From JANNGZ01 sp031404155 (GTDB taxonomy: Bacteria; Pseudomonadota; Gammaproteobacteria; Burkholderiales; Burkholderiaceae_C), in assembly GCA_031404155.1 (NCBI GenBank), contig JANNGZ010000030.1, forward strand, positions 1 to 8,395: a stretch of 8,395 nucleotides of DNA, read 5' to 3'. The notes under the pieces were generated by a model. That model was given only the letters and a program-made list of their open reading frames with translations, was not told the DNA's origin and did no database searches. Position numbers and translations under genes: made by a program. Shown here piece by piece: positions 1 to 5,298 of the stretch; position 1 is the first letter of the stretch; every line of letters begins with the position of its first letter.

Positions 1-1253
1 GGGCTCGGCACGCCGGCGAAATGCGCCGCCGCATGTTGGTCCACCCGGATGCCGAGGTAGGTGAAGGTGATGCCGGGTTTGAGCGCGTAGGCCAAAAACG
101 GCGGCGTGTCGATCGGCCGCGCCCAGTGCGTCTTCGGCGGTTGCAGGCCCTCGGTGTGGCAATCGTCGAGCACCGCGTGGTCGAAGGTGCCGGCGCGGCA
201 GGCGGCGTTGAACTCCTGCACCGTGTTCATGAAGCGCTGCTCGTCCAGGCCGATCGCGCGCGCCAGCGTTTGGAGCGTGCCAGCCTTCACCCCCGGGAAC
301 ACCGGCGGCATGAAACGCCCGACCGATTTGGCGTCGATGATCGAATAGCCGAGTTGCCCCGGCTGCAGCGCCACCAGCCGGCCCCAGATGGCATAGCGCT
401 TGGGCCAGAAGTCTTCGCCCTCGTCATAGAAGCGCTGGGCCGCTTTGTTGACCATGATGCCGAGTGAGACGCAGTCGACCCGGGTCACGATGCCGCCGTC
501 GTACAAGGGCGCGCGCGCGTCGACGGCGACGCAGTGGCTCTGGTTCGGGTCGCCGACCGCGTCGGCGCCCTGGTCGAGCAGGTTCTTCAGCAGCACCCCC
601 TGGTTGAAACGCGTGCCGCGGATCGCGAAATTGTCGGCCGGCCATTCGCCCCGCTCGTTGCAGCCCCAGGCTTCGCGCATCCACGCCAGGTTCGACTCGA
701 ATCCGCCGGCCGCGGCAACACACACACGCGCCTCGATGCGTTCGCCGTTTTCCAGACGTGCCGCCACGAAGCGCCCACCCGCGCCGAGTTCGAGCGCGGC
801 CACCGGCGCCCGGTAGCGAACCGCCACGCCCAGCCGCAGCGCGCTGCGGTAGTACGCGTTCACCAGCGCCTTGCCGCCGCCCATGAAAAACGCGTTGGTG
901 CGCGACAGGTGCAGCGTGCCGGAGAGTGAAGGCTGGAAGTGCACCCCATGCCCGCGCATCCAGGTGCGCACATCGGCCGAGCCGCGGATCGCGAGCCGCG
1001 CGAGCGCTTCGTTGGTTTTGCCCGCCGTCACCTTGAGCAGGTCCTGCCAGAACTCCTCTTCGGAGTAGGCCTCGGTGAGCACGTCCTGCGGCGCGTTGTG
1101 CATGCAGCGCAGGTTGCGGGTGTGGCCCGAGTTGCCGCCGCGCCATTCAAGCGGCGCGGCTTCGAGCAGCAGCACCGAGGCGCCCGCTTCGCGCGCGGTG
1201 AGCGCGGCGCACAGGGCGGCGTTGCCGCCGCCGATGACAAGAACGTCGATCAC
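1..1253 (-). CDS. tcuA: FAD-dependent tricarballylate dehydrogenase-like flavoprotein (TcuA family), 3' end outside window
   Basis: TcuA oxidises tricarballylate to cis-aconitate with FAD, feeding the TCA cycle; TcuB normally reoxidises the flavin. The minus-strand frame from GTG at 1253 stays open to the window edge, giving 417 residues of a family usually near 460-470. Visible are an N-terminal dinucleotide-binding strand, VIDVLVIGGGNAALCAAL (residues 1-18), the TcuA-like stretch RGGNSGHTRNLRCMHN (38-53), FFMGGGKALVNAYYRSA (122-138), AAGGFESN (181-188), and the fumarate-reductase-type active-site block NKAAQRFYDEGEDFW (269-283), whose Arg274 aligns with the family's catalytic arginine region. 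The end, TYLGIRVD (398-405), comes just before the expected C-terminal FAD-binding glycine-rich motif, which is missing only because the window stops. The start is the only one just before the FAD fold; AGGAG lies 17 nt upstream, which is too far for an ideal site. It is last in the minus-strand cluster. Family membership is confident; the exact substrate is inferred, since many paralogs act on other carboxylates. Confidence 0.85.
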   Translation of the reverse strand, partial: MIDVLVIGGGNAALCAALTAREAGASVLLLEAAPLEWRGGNSGHTRNLRCMHNAPQDVLTEAYSEEEFWQDLLKVTAGKTNEALARLAIRGSADVRTWMRGHGVHFQPSLSGTLHLSRTNAFFMGGGKALVNAYYRSALRLGVAVRYRAPVAALELGAGGRFVAARLENGERIEARVCVAAAGGFESNLAWMREAWGCNERGEWPADNFAIRGTRFNQGVLLKNLLDQGADAVGDPNQSHCVAVDARAPLYDGGIVTRVDCVSLGIMVNKAAQRFYDEGEDFWPKRYAIWGRLVALQPGQLGYSIIDAKSVGRFMPPVFPGVKAGTLQTLARAIGLDEQRFMNTVQEFNAACRAGTFDHAVLDDCHTEGLQPPKTHWARPIDTPPFLAYALKPGITFTYLGIRVDQHAAAHFAGVPS

Positions 1254-1272
1254 CGCCGAGCCGTGACTTTCT

Positions 1273-1293
1273 CCTCCCCCGTCAAGGGGGAGG
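1273..1293 (-). promoter_or_regulatory. Strong GC hairpin between the binding-protein gene and tcuA
   Basis: An inverted repeat pairs 1273-1280 with 1286-1293 (8 bp, perfect) around the 5-base loop 1281-1285, with one more possible G-U pair outside. In the minus-strand transcript the 3' arm carries GGAGG, the only Shine-Dalgarno-like sequence ahead of tcuA, and the 5' arm carries its complement CCUCC. It lies 58 nt after the stop of the binding-protein gene and 19 nt before the tcuA GTG. There is no U-tract on the tcuA side, so a classic intrinsic terminator is unlikely. It could be a transcript-stabilising or translation-tuning hairpin, or one copy of a dispersed C-rich/G-rich hairpin repeat. 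Its structure is seen directly; its function is inferred. Confidence 0.5.
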
Positions 1294-1351
1294 GAACTGG
1301 ACGATGCGCCTCCTCCATCGAGGAACGCGGCCAAGGGCAGGGCCTTCACGC

Positions 1352-2326
1352 TCAATCCGGCTTGATGCCGGCCCGCTTGACGATGTCGCCCCAGACCCGC
1401 TGCTCGTCTTTGATAAAGGCCGCAAAGTCAGCCGGCGGCCCGCCACCACCCACCGCGCTGTCCTGCGCGAAGCGCTCGGTCACCGAATTCGCCTTCAGCG
1501 CCTTGAGCGACTCCTCCTGCAAGCGCTTCACCACATCAGCCGGTGTGCCCGCGGGCGCCAGGATGCCGTACCACTGCGAGGTTTCGAAACCCTTGTAGCC
1601 CATCTCCTCGACGGTCGGCACCTCGGGCAGCGCGGGCAGCCGTTTGTTCGTGCCCACCGCCAGAGCGCGCAGCTTGCCGCTCTTGATATGCGCGATCAGC
1701 GCCGGCAGCCCGGCCGAGCTGGCCTGGGTGCGGCCGGCGAGCAGGTCGGTGAGCTGCGGGCCGGTGCCGCGGTACGGGATGTGGGTGATGAACATGCCGG
1801 TCACCAGCTTCAGGTACTCCATCGCCAGGTGGCCGGCGCTGGCATTGCCGGCCGAGCCGTAGTTCAGCTTGCCCGGGTTGGCCTTCACATGGGCCACGAA
1901 CTCCTTGAAGTCCCTGGCCGGCACGTCGGGGTGGCAGACAAACAGGTTCGGCACCTTGGCCAGCAGCGTCACCGGAATGAAATCCTTGTTCACATCGAAG
2001 GGCTGGTTCGGGAAGATCAGCGGGTTCACCGCCAGCGTGCCGACATGGCCCAGGATGATGGTGTGGCCGTCGGGCGTGGCCTTGGCCACGTCGGTCATCG
2101 CCGGGATACCGCCGCCGCCGCCCTTGTTGTCGACGAACACGGTCTGGCCGAGTTGTTTGGTGAGCTCGTTGGCCACGGTGCGGGCCACGATCTCGCTCGT
2201 GCCACCGGGCGCGAAGGGCACCACGAAGCGGACCGACTGGCGCGGCCAGGCGGCTTGCGCAAAGGCGAATGGCGGCAGCATGAGCGCGGCGCTTGCGAGC
2301 GCGGTGCGGCGGTTGATGGCGGTCAT
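1352..2326 (-). CDS. Tripartite tricarboxylate transporter substrate-binding protein (Bug/TctC family)
   Basis: This is a periplasmic solute-binding protein of 324 residues, the usual length for the family, which binds carboxylates or related small acids and delivers them to a TctAB-type permease or a sensor. The N-terminus (MTAINRRTALASAALMLPPF, then AFAQAAWP) is an export signal with a twin-arginine pair but no full Tat consensus, probably cut near residues 23-26. Family hallmarks are FVVPFAPGGTSEIVART (34-50), the Gly-rich NKGGGGGIPA (67-76), KLNYGSAGNASAGHLAME (153-170), HIPYRGTGPQLTDLLAGR (182-199), GKLRALAVGTNKRLPALPEV (217-236) and YGILAPAGTP (253-262). I chose ATG 2326 because AGGAG lies 9 nt upstream and the signal peptide begins there; the open frame continues upstream to 2806 only as a shadow of the SDR gene. 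It starts 47 nt after the SDR stop, so it is probably cotranscribed. No TctA/TctB permease is present, as is typical of the many orphan Bug proteins in Burkholderiales. The ligand is unknown; the tcuA neighbour suggests a tricarboxylate. Confidence 0.93.
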   Translation of the reverse strand: MTAINRRTALASAALMLPPFAFAQAAWPRQSVRFVVPFAPGGTSEIVARTVANELTKQLGQTVFVDNKGGGGGIPAMTDVAKATPDGHTIILGHVGTLAVNPLIFPNQPFDVNKDFIPVTLLAKVPNLFVCHPDVPARDFKEFVAHVKANPGKLNYGSAGNASAGHLAMEYLKLVTGMFITHIPYRGTGPQLTDLLAGRTQASSAGLPALIAHIKSGKLRALAVGTNKRLPALPEVPTVEEMGYKGFETSQWYGILAPAGTPADVVKRLQEESLKALKANSVTERFAQDSAVGGGGPPADFAAFIKDEQRVWGDIVKRAGIKPD

Positions 2327-2335
2327 GGGGTCGGT

Positions 2336-2340
2336 CTCCT
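2336..2340 (-). promoter_or_regulatory. Ribosome-binding site of the Bug/TctC gene
   Basis: AGGAG, within AGGAGACC, lies 9 nt before ATG 2326 and decides the start, because the reading frame stays open far upstream. The same octamer precedes the SDR and cupin genes. Confidence 0.75.
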
Positions 2341-2373
2341 TGTGGTGGGTATGGCGCGGGCGCAGGTGAGGTG

Positions 2374-3129
2374 TCAGAACTGGTAGCGGCGCAGCCCGCC
2401 GTCCACCGGAATCACCGTGCCGGTGATGTAGCTCGCCTTCGGCGACGCGAGAAAACAGACCAGGTTGGCCAGGTCTTCCGGCTCGCCAAAACGCGCCATC
2501 GGAATTTCGTTCTCGGCCTGCCACTGCCGGTACTCTGGGGTGTAGTTGCGATAGATCTGCTCGGAGTGGATGCGCCCCGGCGCAATGCAGTTCACCGTGA
2601 TGCCATGGGCGCCGACCATGCGGCTCAAACCCTTGGCCCAGCTGTGCATGCCGGCCTTGGCGCAGAACGCGCCGTTGATGTGTTCGGGCTCGCTTTTGCC
2701 GGTGATGTTGACGATGCGCCCCCACTTCCTGTCGATCATCTGGTCGATCAGCGCGTCGCCGAGCTGGCGCGGGCGGTGGAAGTTCAGCGTCATCGCCTCC
2801 TGCCACTGCTCTTCGCTCACATGCAGCGCCTTGAAGCTGCGCGAACCACCGGCGTTGTTGATCAGGATGTCGACATGGCCGAGGCCGGCGAGCGCCGCGC
2901 GGGTGAGTGCCGCTGCGGCGTCCTCGGCGTACATGTCCTGCTCAATCACCAGCGGCGCCTGGCCACCCGCGGCCACGATCTCGGCGGCCACCGCATCGAG
3001 CTTGTCGCGGCGCCGGGCGGTGATCGCGAGCCGCACGCCCTCGGCGGCAAGCGCCAGCGCAATGCCGCGGCCGATGCCGGTGGAAGCGCCGGTCACCAGC
3101 GCGGTCTTGTCGGCGAGTTGCAGGTCCAT
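2374..3129 (-). CDS. SDR-family NAD(P)-dependent oxidoreductase with non-canonical active site
   Basis: This is a classical-length SDR (251 residues). The Rossmann cofactor motif TGASTGIG (13-20) and the NNAG motif (91-94) are intact, LNFHRP (115-120) supplies the structural Asn, and PVDGG (241-245) is the usual C-terminal signature. The catalytic Tyr-x3-Lys is changed: the segment reads INGAFCAKAGMHSWAKGL (151-168), so Lys158 is kept but the position four before it is Ala154, followed by Phe155. The preceding loop, NITGKSEPEH (141-150), is about three residues shorter than in FabG, so the usual Ser cannot be placed with certainty (Thr143 or Ser146 are candidates). After NITVN-like HGITVNCIAPGR it continues normally. 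ATG 3129 was chosen because AGGAG lies 7 nt upstream and MDLQLADKTALVTG is a standard SDR start. It is first in the minus-strand cluster, ahead of the Bug protein and tcuA. Often annotated as 3-oxoacyl-ACP reductase; I would not assign a substrate, and redox activity itself is uncertain. Confidence 0.9.
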   Translation of the reverse strand: MDLQLADKTALVTGASTGIGRGIALALAAEGVRLAITARRRDKLDAVAAEIVAAGGQAPLVIEQDMYAEDAAAALTRAALAGLGHVDILINNAGGSRSFKALHVSEEQWQEAMTLNFHRPRQLGDALIDQMIDRKWGRIVNITGKSEPEHINGAFCAKAGMHSWAKGLSRMVGAHGITVNCIAPGRIHSEQIYRNYTPEYRQWQAENEIPMARFGEPEDLANLVCFLASPKASYITGTVIPVDGGLRRYQF

Positions 3130-3136
3130 CAAAGGT

Positions 3137-3141
3137 CTCCT
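3137..3141 (-). promoter_or_regulatory. Ribosome-binding site of the SDR gene
   Basis: AGGAG, within AGGAGACC, is 7 nt before ATG 3129. It excludes longer starts up to 3267, whose extra codons would translate the hexamer repeat into a meaningless Thr-Arg/Ala-Arg run. Confidence 0.8.
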
Positions 3142-3150
3142 GGCATCGGT

Positions 3151-3184
3151 TCGGGCTCGGGCTCGGGCTCGGGTTCGGGTTCGG
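3151..3184 (+). repeat. Hexanucleotide tandem repeat (TCGGGY) in the SDR leader
   Basis: Five consecutive hexamers occupy 3151-3180: three of TCGGGC, then two of TCGGGT, followed by a partial sixth unit to 3184. An imperfect flanking unit, ATCGGT, precedes them at 3145-3150. The array lies 10 nt upstream of the SDR Shine-Dalgarno site, in what should be the untranslated leader or promoter-proximal region of the minus-strand operon. Slipped-strand change in copy number would alter leader length by multiples of 6 without changing any protein. It is a short, simple-sequence tract; a regulatory effect is inference. Confidence 0.8.
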
Positions 3185-3330
3185 TGAGCGCCGGCGACCG
3201 CGCACAGCGGAGTGTCGCCGAGCACGGCGCCCGACGTGTCGACCCGCGCCGCCAGCTGAGCCGCCAAAGCAGCTTGCCACGTTCAGCGGCGCGAAGCAGA
3301 CTGTCCAGGCCTTGAATTCCCGTCAAACAA

Positions 3331-3335
3331 AGGAG
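3331..3335 (+). promoter_or_regulatory. Ribosome-binding site of the cupin gene
   Basis: AGGAG, in AAAGGAGACCCG, lies 5 nt before ATG 3341 and fixes that start. Confidence 0.8.
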
Positions 3336-3340
3336 ACCCG

Positions 3341-3754
3341 ATGAAGATGATTTCAACGCGCCGGCTGATCATGGGCTTGGTGCTGTTCGGCAGCGGCGTT
3401 GCCACCGGCCTCGTGGCCCAGACCCTGACCGACTCGCCGCAGCGCGTCGAGTCCAAACGGGCCGACCTGTCCGGTGCACCGGGCATGGAAGTCATCGCCT
3501 CGACCGGCGAGTACAAGCCGGGCGAGGGCATCGAGCTGCATGTTCACCACGGCATCGAGGCCGCGTATGTGGTGCAAGGCGCGACCGTGCAAGCGCCGGG
3601 CAAGGAGCCGATGATGCTGGCGACCGGCGCCAGCCTGCTCAATCTGCGCGACGTCAAACACGGCGGCTTCAAGATCGTCGGCGAGACACCCCTGAAGCTG
3701 TTCACGGTGCATATCGTCGACAAGGGCAAGCCGCTTTACGACTACACCAAGTAG
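3341..3754 (+). CDS. Small exported or membrane-anchored cupin-domain protein
   Basis: This protein has 137 residues. The N-terminus MKMISTRRLIMGLVLFGSG then VATGLVAQ (1-27) is a basic region followed by one hydrophobic segment, so it is either a signal peptide cut after about residue 26 or an anchor; the rest would be periplasmic. The body is a single conserved beta-barrel cupin. The first metal-binding motif appears as LHVHHGIEAAYVVQG (66-80), giving His67, His69 and Glu73 or nearby His70. The second motif follows as GASLLNLRDVKHGG (96-109), with His107 as the likely fourth ligand. It is a minimal one-domain cupin without a fused enzyme or DNA-binding part. Transcription diverges from the SDR operon, and a 116-base gap separates it from mnmA, so it is probably a single-gene unit. 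Related small cupins are annotated only as cupin domain-containing proteins. Whether it is an enzyme, a metal binder or a ligand sensor cannot be read from the sequence. Confidence 0.9.
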   Translation: MKMISTRRLIMGLVLFGSGVATGLVAQTLTDSPQRVESKRADLSGAPGMEVIASTGEYKPGEGIELHVHHGIEAAYVVQGATVQAPGKEPMMLATGASLLNLRDVKHGGFKIVGETPLKLFTVHIVDKGKPLYDYTK

Positions 3755-3776
3755 CGCCGGTTTTCCCGGCCGGTCG

Positions 3777-3810
3777 CGCCGAGCGCAGCGCGCATCGGTG
3801 CGCCTCGGCG
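3777..3810 (+). terminator. GC-rich hairpin after the cupin gene, possible transcript end
   Basis: CGCCGA (3777-3782) and GCGCA (3783-3787) pair with TGCGC (3799-3803) and TCGGCG (3805-3810), with a single bulged C at 3804 and an 11-base loop. This makes an 11-bp stem 22 nt after the cupin stop. No T-tract follows, so it is not a textbook intrinsic terminator; it may stabilise the cupin mRNA 3' end or form with factor-dependent termination. A shorter stem, GCCGG/CCGGC, lies just upstream between the stop codon and this hairpin. Confidence 0.4.
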
Positions 3811-3860
3811 AGATCCGGTGCGGCGGGCGGGTACTCCTGCTCGCCTCCCGCGGGCCCGGA

Positions 3861-3866
3861 TAATTC
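3861..3866 (+). promoter_or_regulatory. Possible -10 element just ahead of the mnmA start (leaderless transcript)
   Basis: TAATTC sits 4 nt before the GTG at 3871, in the only AT-rich patch of the gap. If it is a -10 box, transcription would begin at about the start codon, giving a leaderless mRNA, which agrees with the lack of any Shine-Dalgarno sequence before mnmA. The matching -35 region is poor, so this is a weak prediction. Confidence 0.3.
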
Positions 3867-3870
3867 GCGG

Positions 3871-5100
3871 GTGAGCAACAACAAGCTTCAGCGTGTGGTG
3901 GTGGGCCTGAGCGGCGGCGTGGATTCGGCCGTCACCGCGCACCTGCTCAAGGCGCAGGGGCATGAGGTGGTTGGCCTCTTCATGAAGAACTGGGAGGGCG
4001 ACGACGACGACGAATACTGCTCGTCGAGCATCGATTTTGTCGACGCCGCCGCAGTGGCCGACCTGCTCGGCATCGAGCTCGAACATGTCAACTTCGCCGC
4101 CGAATACAAGGACCGCGTGTTCGCCGAGTTCCTGCGCGAGTACGCCGCCGGCCGCACCCCCAACCCGGATGTGCTGTGCAACGCCGAGATCAAGTTCAAG
4201 GCCTTTCTCGACCACGCGGTGCGCCTGGGCGCCGACAAGATCGCGACCGGGCACTACGCGCGAATCCGCCGGGTACCGGCGGATCCGCGCACACCTGCTG
4301 CTGCTCGGGTGCGCCCTGTTCCGGCGCACCCGGGCATGCCCGCTGGGCGTCATGACGAGTCGCACGCGGCCGCGCGCGGGGGCGCGGGTGATGGCGGCGT
4401 CAGCTACCAGTTGCTCAAGGGCCTGGACCCGGCCAAGGACCAGAGCTACTTCCTGCACCGCCTGAACCAGGCGCAATTGAGCCGCACCCTGTTCCCGGTC
4501 GGCGAGCTGAAGAAAACCGAGGTGCGCCGCATCGCCGCCGAGATCGGGCTGCCGAACGCGGGTAAGAAGGATTCCACCGGCATCTGCTTCATCGGCGAGC
4601 GGCCGTTCCGCGAGTTCCTCAACCGCTACCTCAGCCACGAGCCGGGCCCGATCAAGGACGAGCGCGGCCGCACGCTCGGCCGCCATGTGGGCTTGAGTTT
4701 CTACACGCTCGGCCAGCGCCAGGGCTTGGGTATTGGCGGGGTCAAGGGGCGAGCGGACGCCGGCGGCGAACATGCGCCCTGGTTCGTGGCGCGCAAGGAC
4801 CTCCAACACAACACGCTGGTGGTGGTGCAGGGCCATGAACACCAGTGGCTGCTCTCACACACGCTGACCGCCGACGACACCAGCTGGCTGGCGGGCGTGC
4901 CACCGCCGCCCGGCGCCTTCGCCGCGAAAACGCGCTACCGGCAGGCCGACGCGGCATGTGCCTATTCGGCCGTCGACAGCGGGCGGTTCCGCCTCCACTT
5001 CGATGCGCCGCAATGGGCGGTCACCCCGGGGCAGAGCGCGGTGCTCTACGACGGCGAGGTCTGCCTCGGCGGCGGGGTGATCGCGAGCACGCTGTCCTGA
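3871..5100 (+). CDS. mnmA: tRNA-specific 2-thiouridylase MnmA with an in-frame insertion
   Basis: MnmA is the cytoplasmic enzyme that adenylates and then thiolates U34 of tRNAs for Lys, Glu and Gln, taking sulfur from the IscS/Tus relay. The ATP PP-loop SGGVDS (14-19), MKNWEGDDDDEYCS (38-51), the nucleophile Cys103 in TPNPDVLCNAEIKFK (96-110), GHYAR (127-131), LLKGLDPAKDQSYFL (181-195), and Cys239 in DSTGICFIGERPFREFL (234-250) are all present, as are GLSFYTLGQRQGLGIGG (274-290) and the C-terminal barrel (KTRYRQAD, 353-360; GQSAVLYDGEVCLGGG, 387-402). At 409 residues it exceeds the usual 360-370. The excess is a Pro/Ala/Arg/Gly-rich segment at about 135-177, between GHYARIRR and YQLLKG. GTG 3871 is the start that gives the normal N-terminus just before RVVVGLSGGVDS; no Shine-Dalgarno is visible. 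The frame is continuous, so I expect a functional enzyme. It is probably transcribed alone. Confidence 0.97.
   Translation: MSNNKLQRVVVGLSGGVDSAVTAHLLKAQGHEVVGLFMKNWEGDDDDEYCSSSIDFVDAAAVADLLGIELEHVNFAAEYKDRVFAEFLREYAAGRTPNPDVLCNAEIKFKAFLDHAVRLGADKIATGHYARIRRVPADPRTPAAARVRPVPAHPGMPAGRHDESHAAARGGAGDGGVSYQLLKGLDPAKDQSYFLHRLNQAQLSRTLFPVGELKKTEVRRIAAEIGLPNAGKKDSTGICFIGERPFREFLNRYLSHEPGPIKDERGRTLGRHVGLSFYTLGQRQGLGIGGVKGRADAGGEHAPWFVARKDLQHNTLVVVQGHEHQWLLSHTLTADDTSWLAGVPPPPGAFAAKTRYRQADAACAYSAVDSGRFRLHFDAPQWAVTPGQSAVLYDGEVCLGGGVIASTLS
4258..4401 (+). repeat. Palindrome-rich in-frame insertion within mnmA
   Basis: Two long inverted repeats lie back to back. The first pairs 4258-4272 with 4276-4290: 14 of 15 positions match around a 3-base loop (GTA). 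The second pairs 4302-4315 with 4323-4336: 13 Watson-Crick pairs plus one G-T, with a 7-base loop. Then come the perfect palindromes GGGCATGCCC (4332-4341), CGTCATGACG (4348-4357) and GCGGCCGC (4366-4373). The extra codons correspond to about 4273-4401 (129 bases, 43 codons); the left arm of the first repeat falls in the conserved ARIRR coding sequence. The segment keeps the frame open and encodes a low-complexity, probably surface-exposed loop. It resembles an intragenic palindromic element or expanded hairpin repeat, but I cannot name a family. Confidence 0.7.
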
Positions 5101-5153
5101 TAGCCATTGGCATTCGATCGAACAGAGGCTCGGCCCGCCAGACTCCGTTCGCG

Positions 5154-5223
5154 CTGAGCTTGTCGAAGTGCCCGTGCATCCTGAGCCCGTCGAAGGGACT
5201 GAGCCTGTCGAAGTGCCCGTGCA
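5154..5223 (+). repeat. Extragenic repeat cluster with CTGAGCYTGTCGAAG cores
   Basis: Three copies of the core occur: 5154-5178 and 5199-5223 are 25-base copies that differ at a single base (T or C at the seventh position of the core), 45 bp apart; a shorter variant, CTGAGCCCGTCGAAGGGA, fills 5181-5198. The first copy is preceded by CCGTTCGCG, giving the well-known extragenic context CCGTTCGCGCTGAGCTTGTC. This motif is widely scattered between genes in many proteobacterial genomes, including Comamonadaceae. Here it fills most of the gap between mnmA and the exporter operon, where it could act as transcript 3'-end or boundary structure. No transposase is nearby. Confidence 0.8.
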
Positions 5224-5298
5224 AGGGCTTCCTGCAGGATGGCGAACAACTCGCCATGGCATGCTTGGCGCGCATTCGCAAAGTGGCATCGTGTGACC

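Larger units (their letters stand above)
3130..3340. other. Divergent intergenic region between the SDR operon and the cupin gene
   Basis: These 211 bases must hold the promoters for both divergent units. I see no gene and no convincing -35/-10 pair on either strand. It contains the hexamer array (3151-3184) and an inverted repeat, CGGCGAC (3192-3198) with GTCGCCG (3214-3220), 15 bases apart, which could be an operator or a leader hairpin. No regulator gene is adjacent in the window, so the control of the cluster cannot be told from this sequence. Confidence 0.5.

Noticed and set aside
2327..2806. N-terminal extension of the Bug protein up to 2806
   Set aside because: The extra 160 residues lie within the SDR gene in another frame, while a signal peptide and good Shine-Dalgarno mark 2326.
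3192..3220. Inverted repeat CGGCGAC/GTCGCCG in the divergent region as a regulator site
   Set aside because: A 7-bp stem with a 15-base spacer is expected by chance in DNA this GC-rich; no promoter context supports it, so it is only mentioned in the intergenic entry.
1304..3315. Long plus-strand open frames opposite the Bug and SDR genes
   Set aside because: They are Arg/His/Ala/Gly-rich, show no domain, and mirror the minus-strand genes whose family motifs are clear. GC-rich DNA leaves such antisense frames open by chance.
4258..4401. Frameshift or broken mnmA at the unusual segment
   Set aside because: The frame runs through without a stop and resumes exactly at YQLLKGLDPAKDQSYFL, so it is an in-frame insertion, not a pseudogene.
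3742..4842. Minus-strand open frame over mnmA
   Set aside because: It has atypical composition and no recognisable motif; the plus-strand MnmA motifs span the whole stretch.
5113..5122. Perfect 10-bp palindrome TTCGATCGAA after mnmA, considered as an operator
   Set aside because: Such short palindromes occur by chance, there is no adjacent promoter or regulator gene, and no second copy was seen.
5154..5223. Repeat cluster considered as a CRISPR array
   Set aside because: Repeats are imperfect and nearly adjacent, with no unique spacers of regular length and no cas genes.
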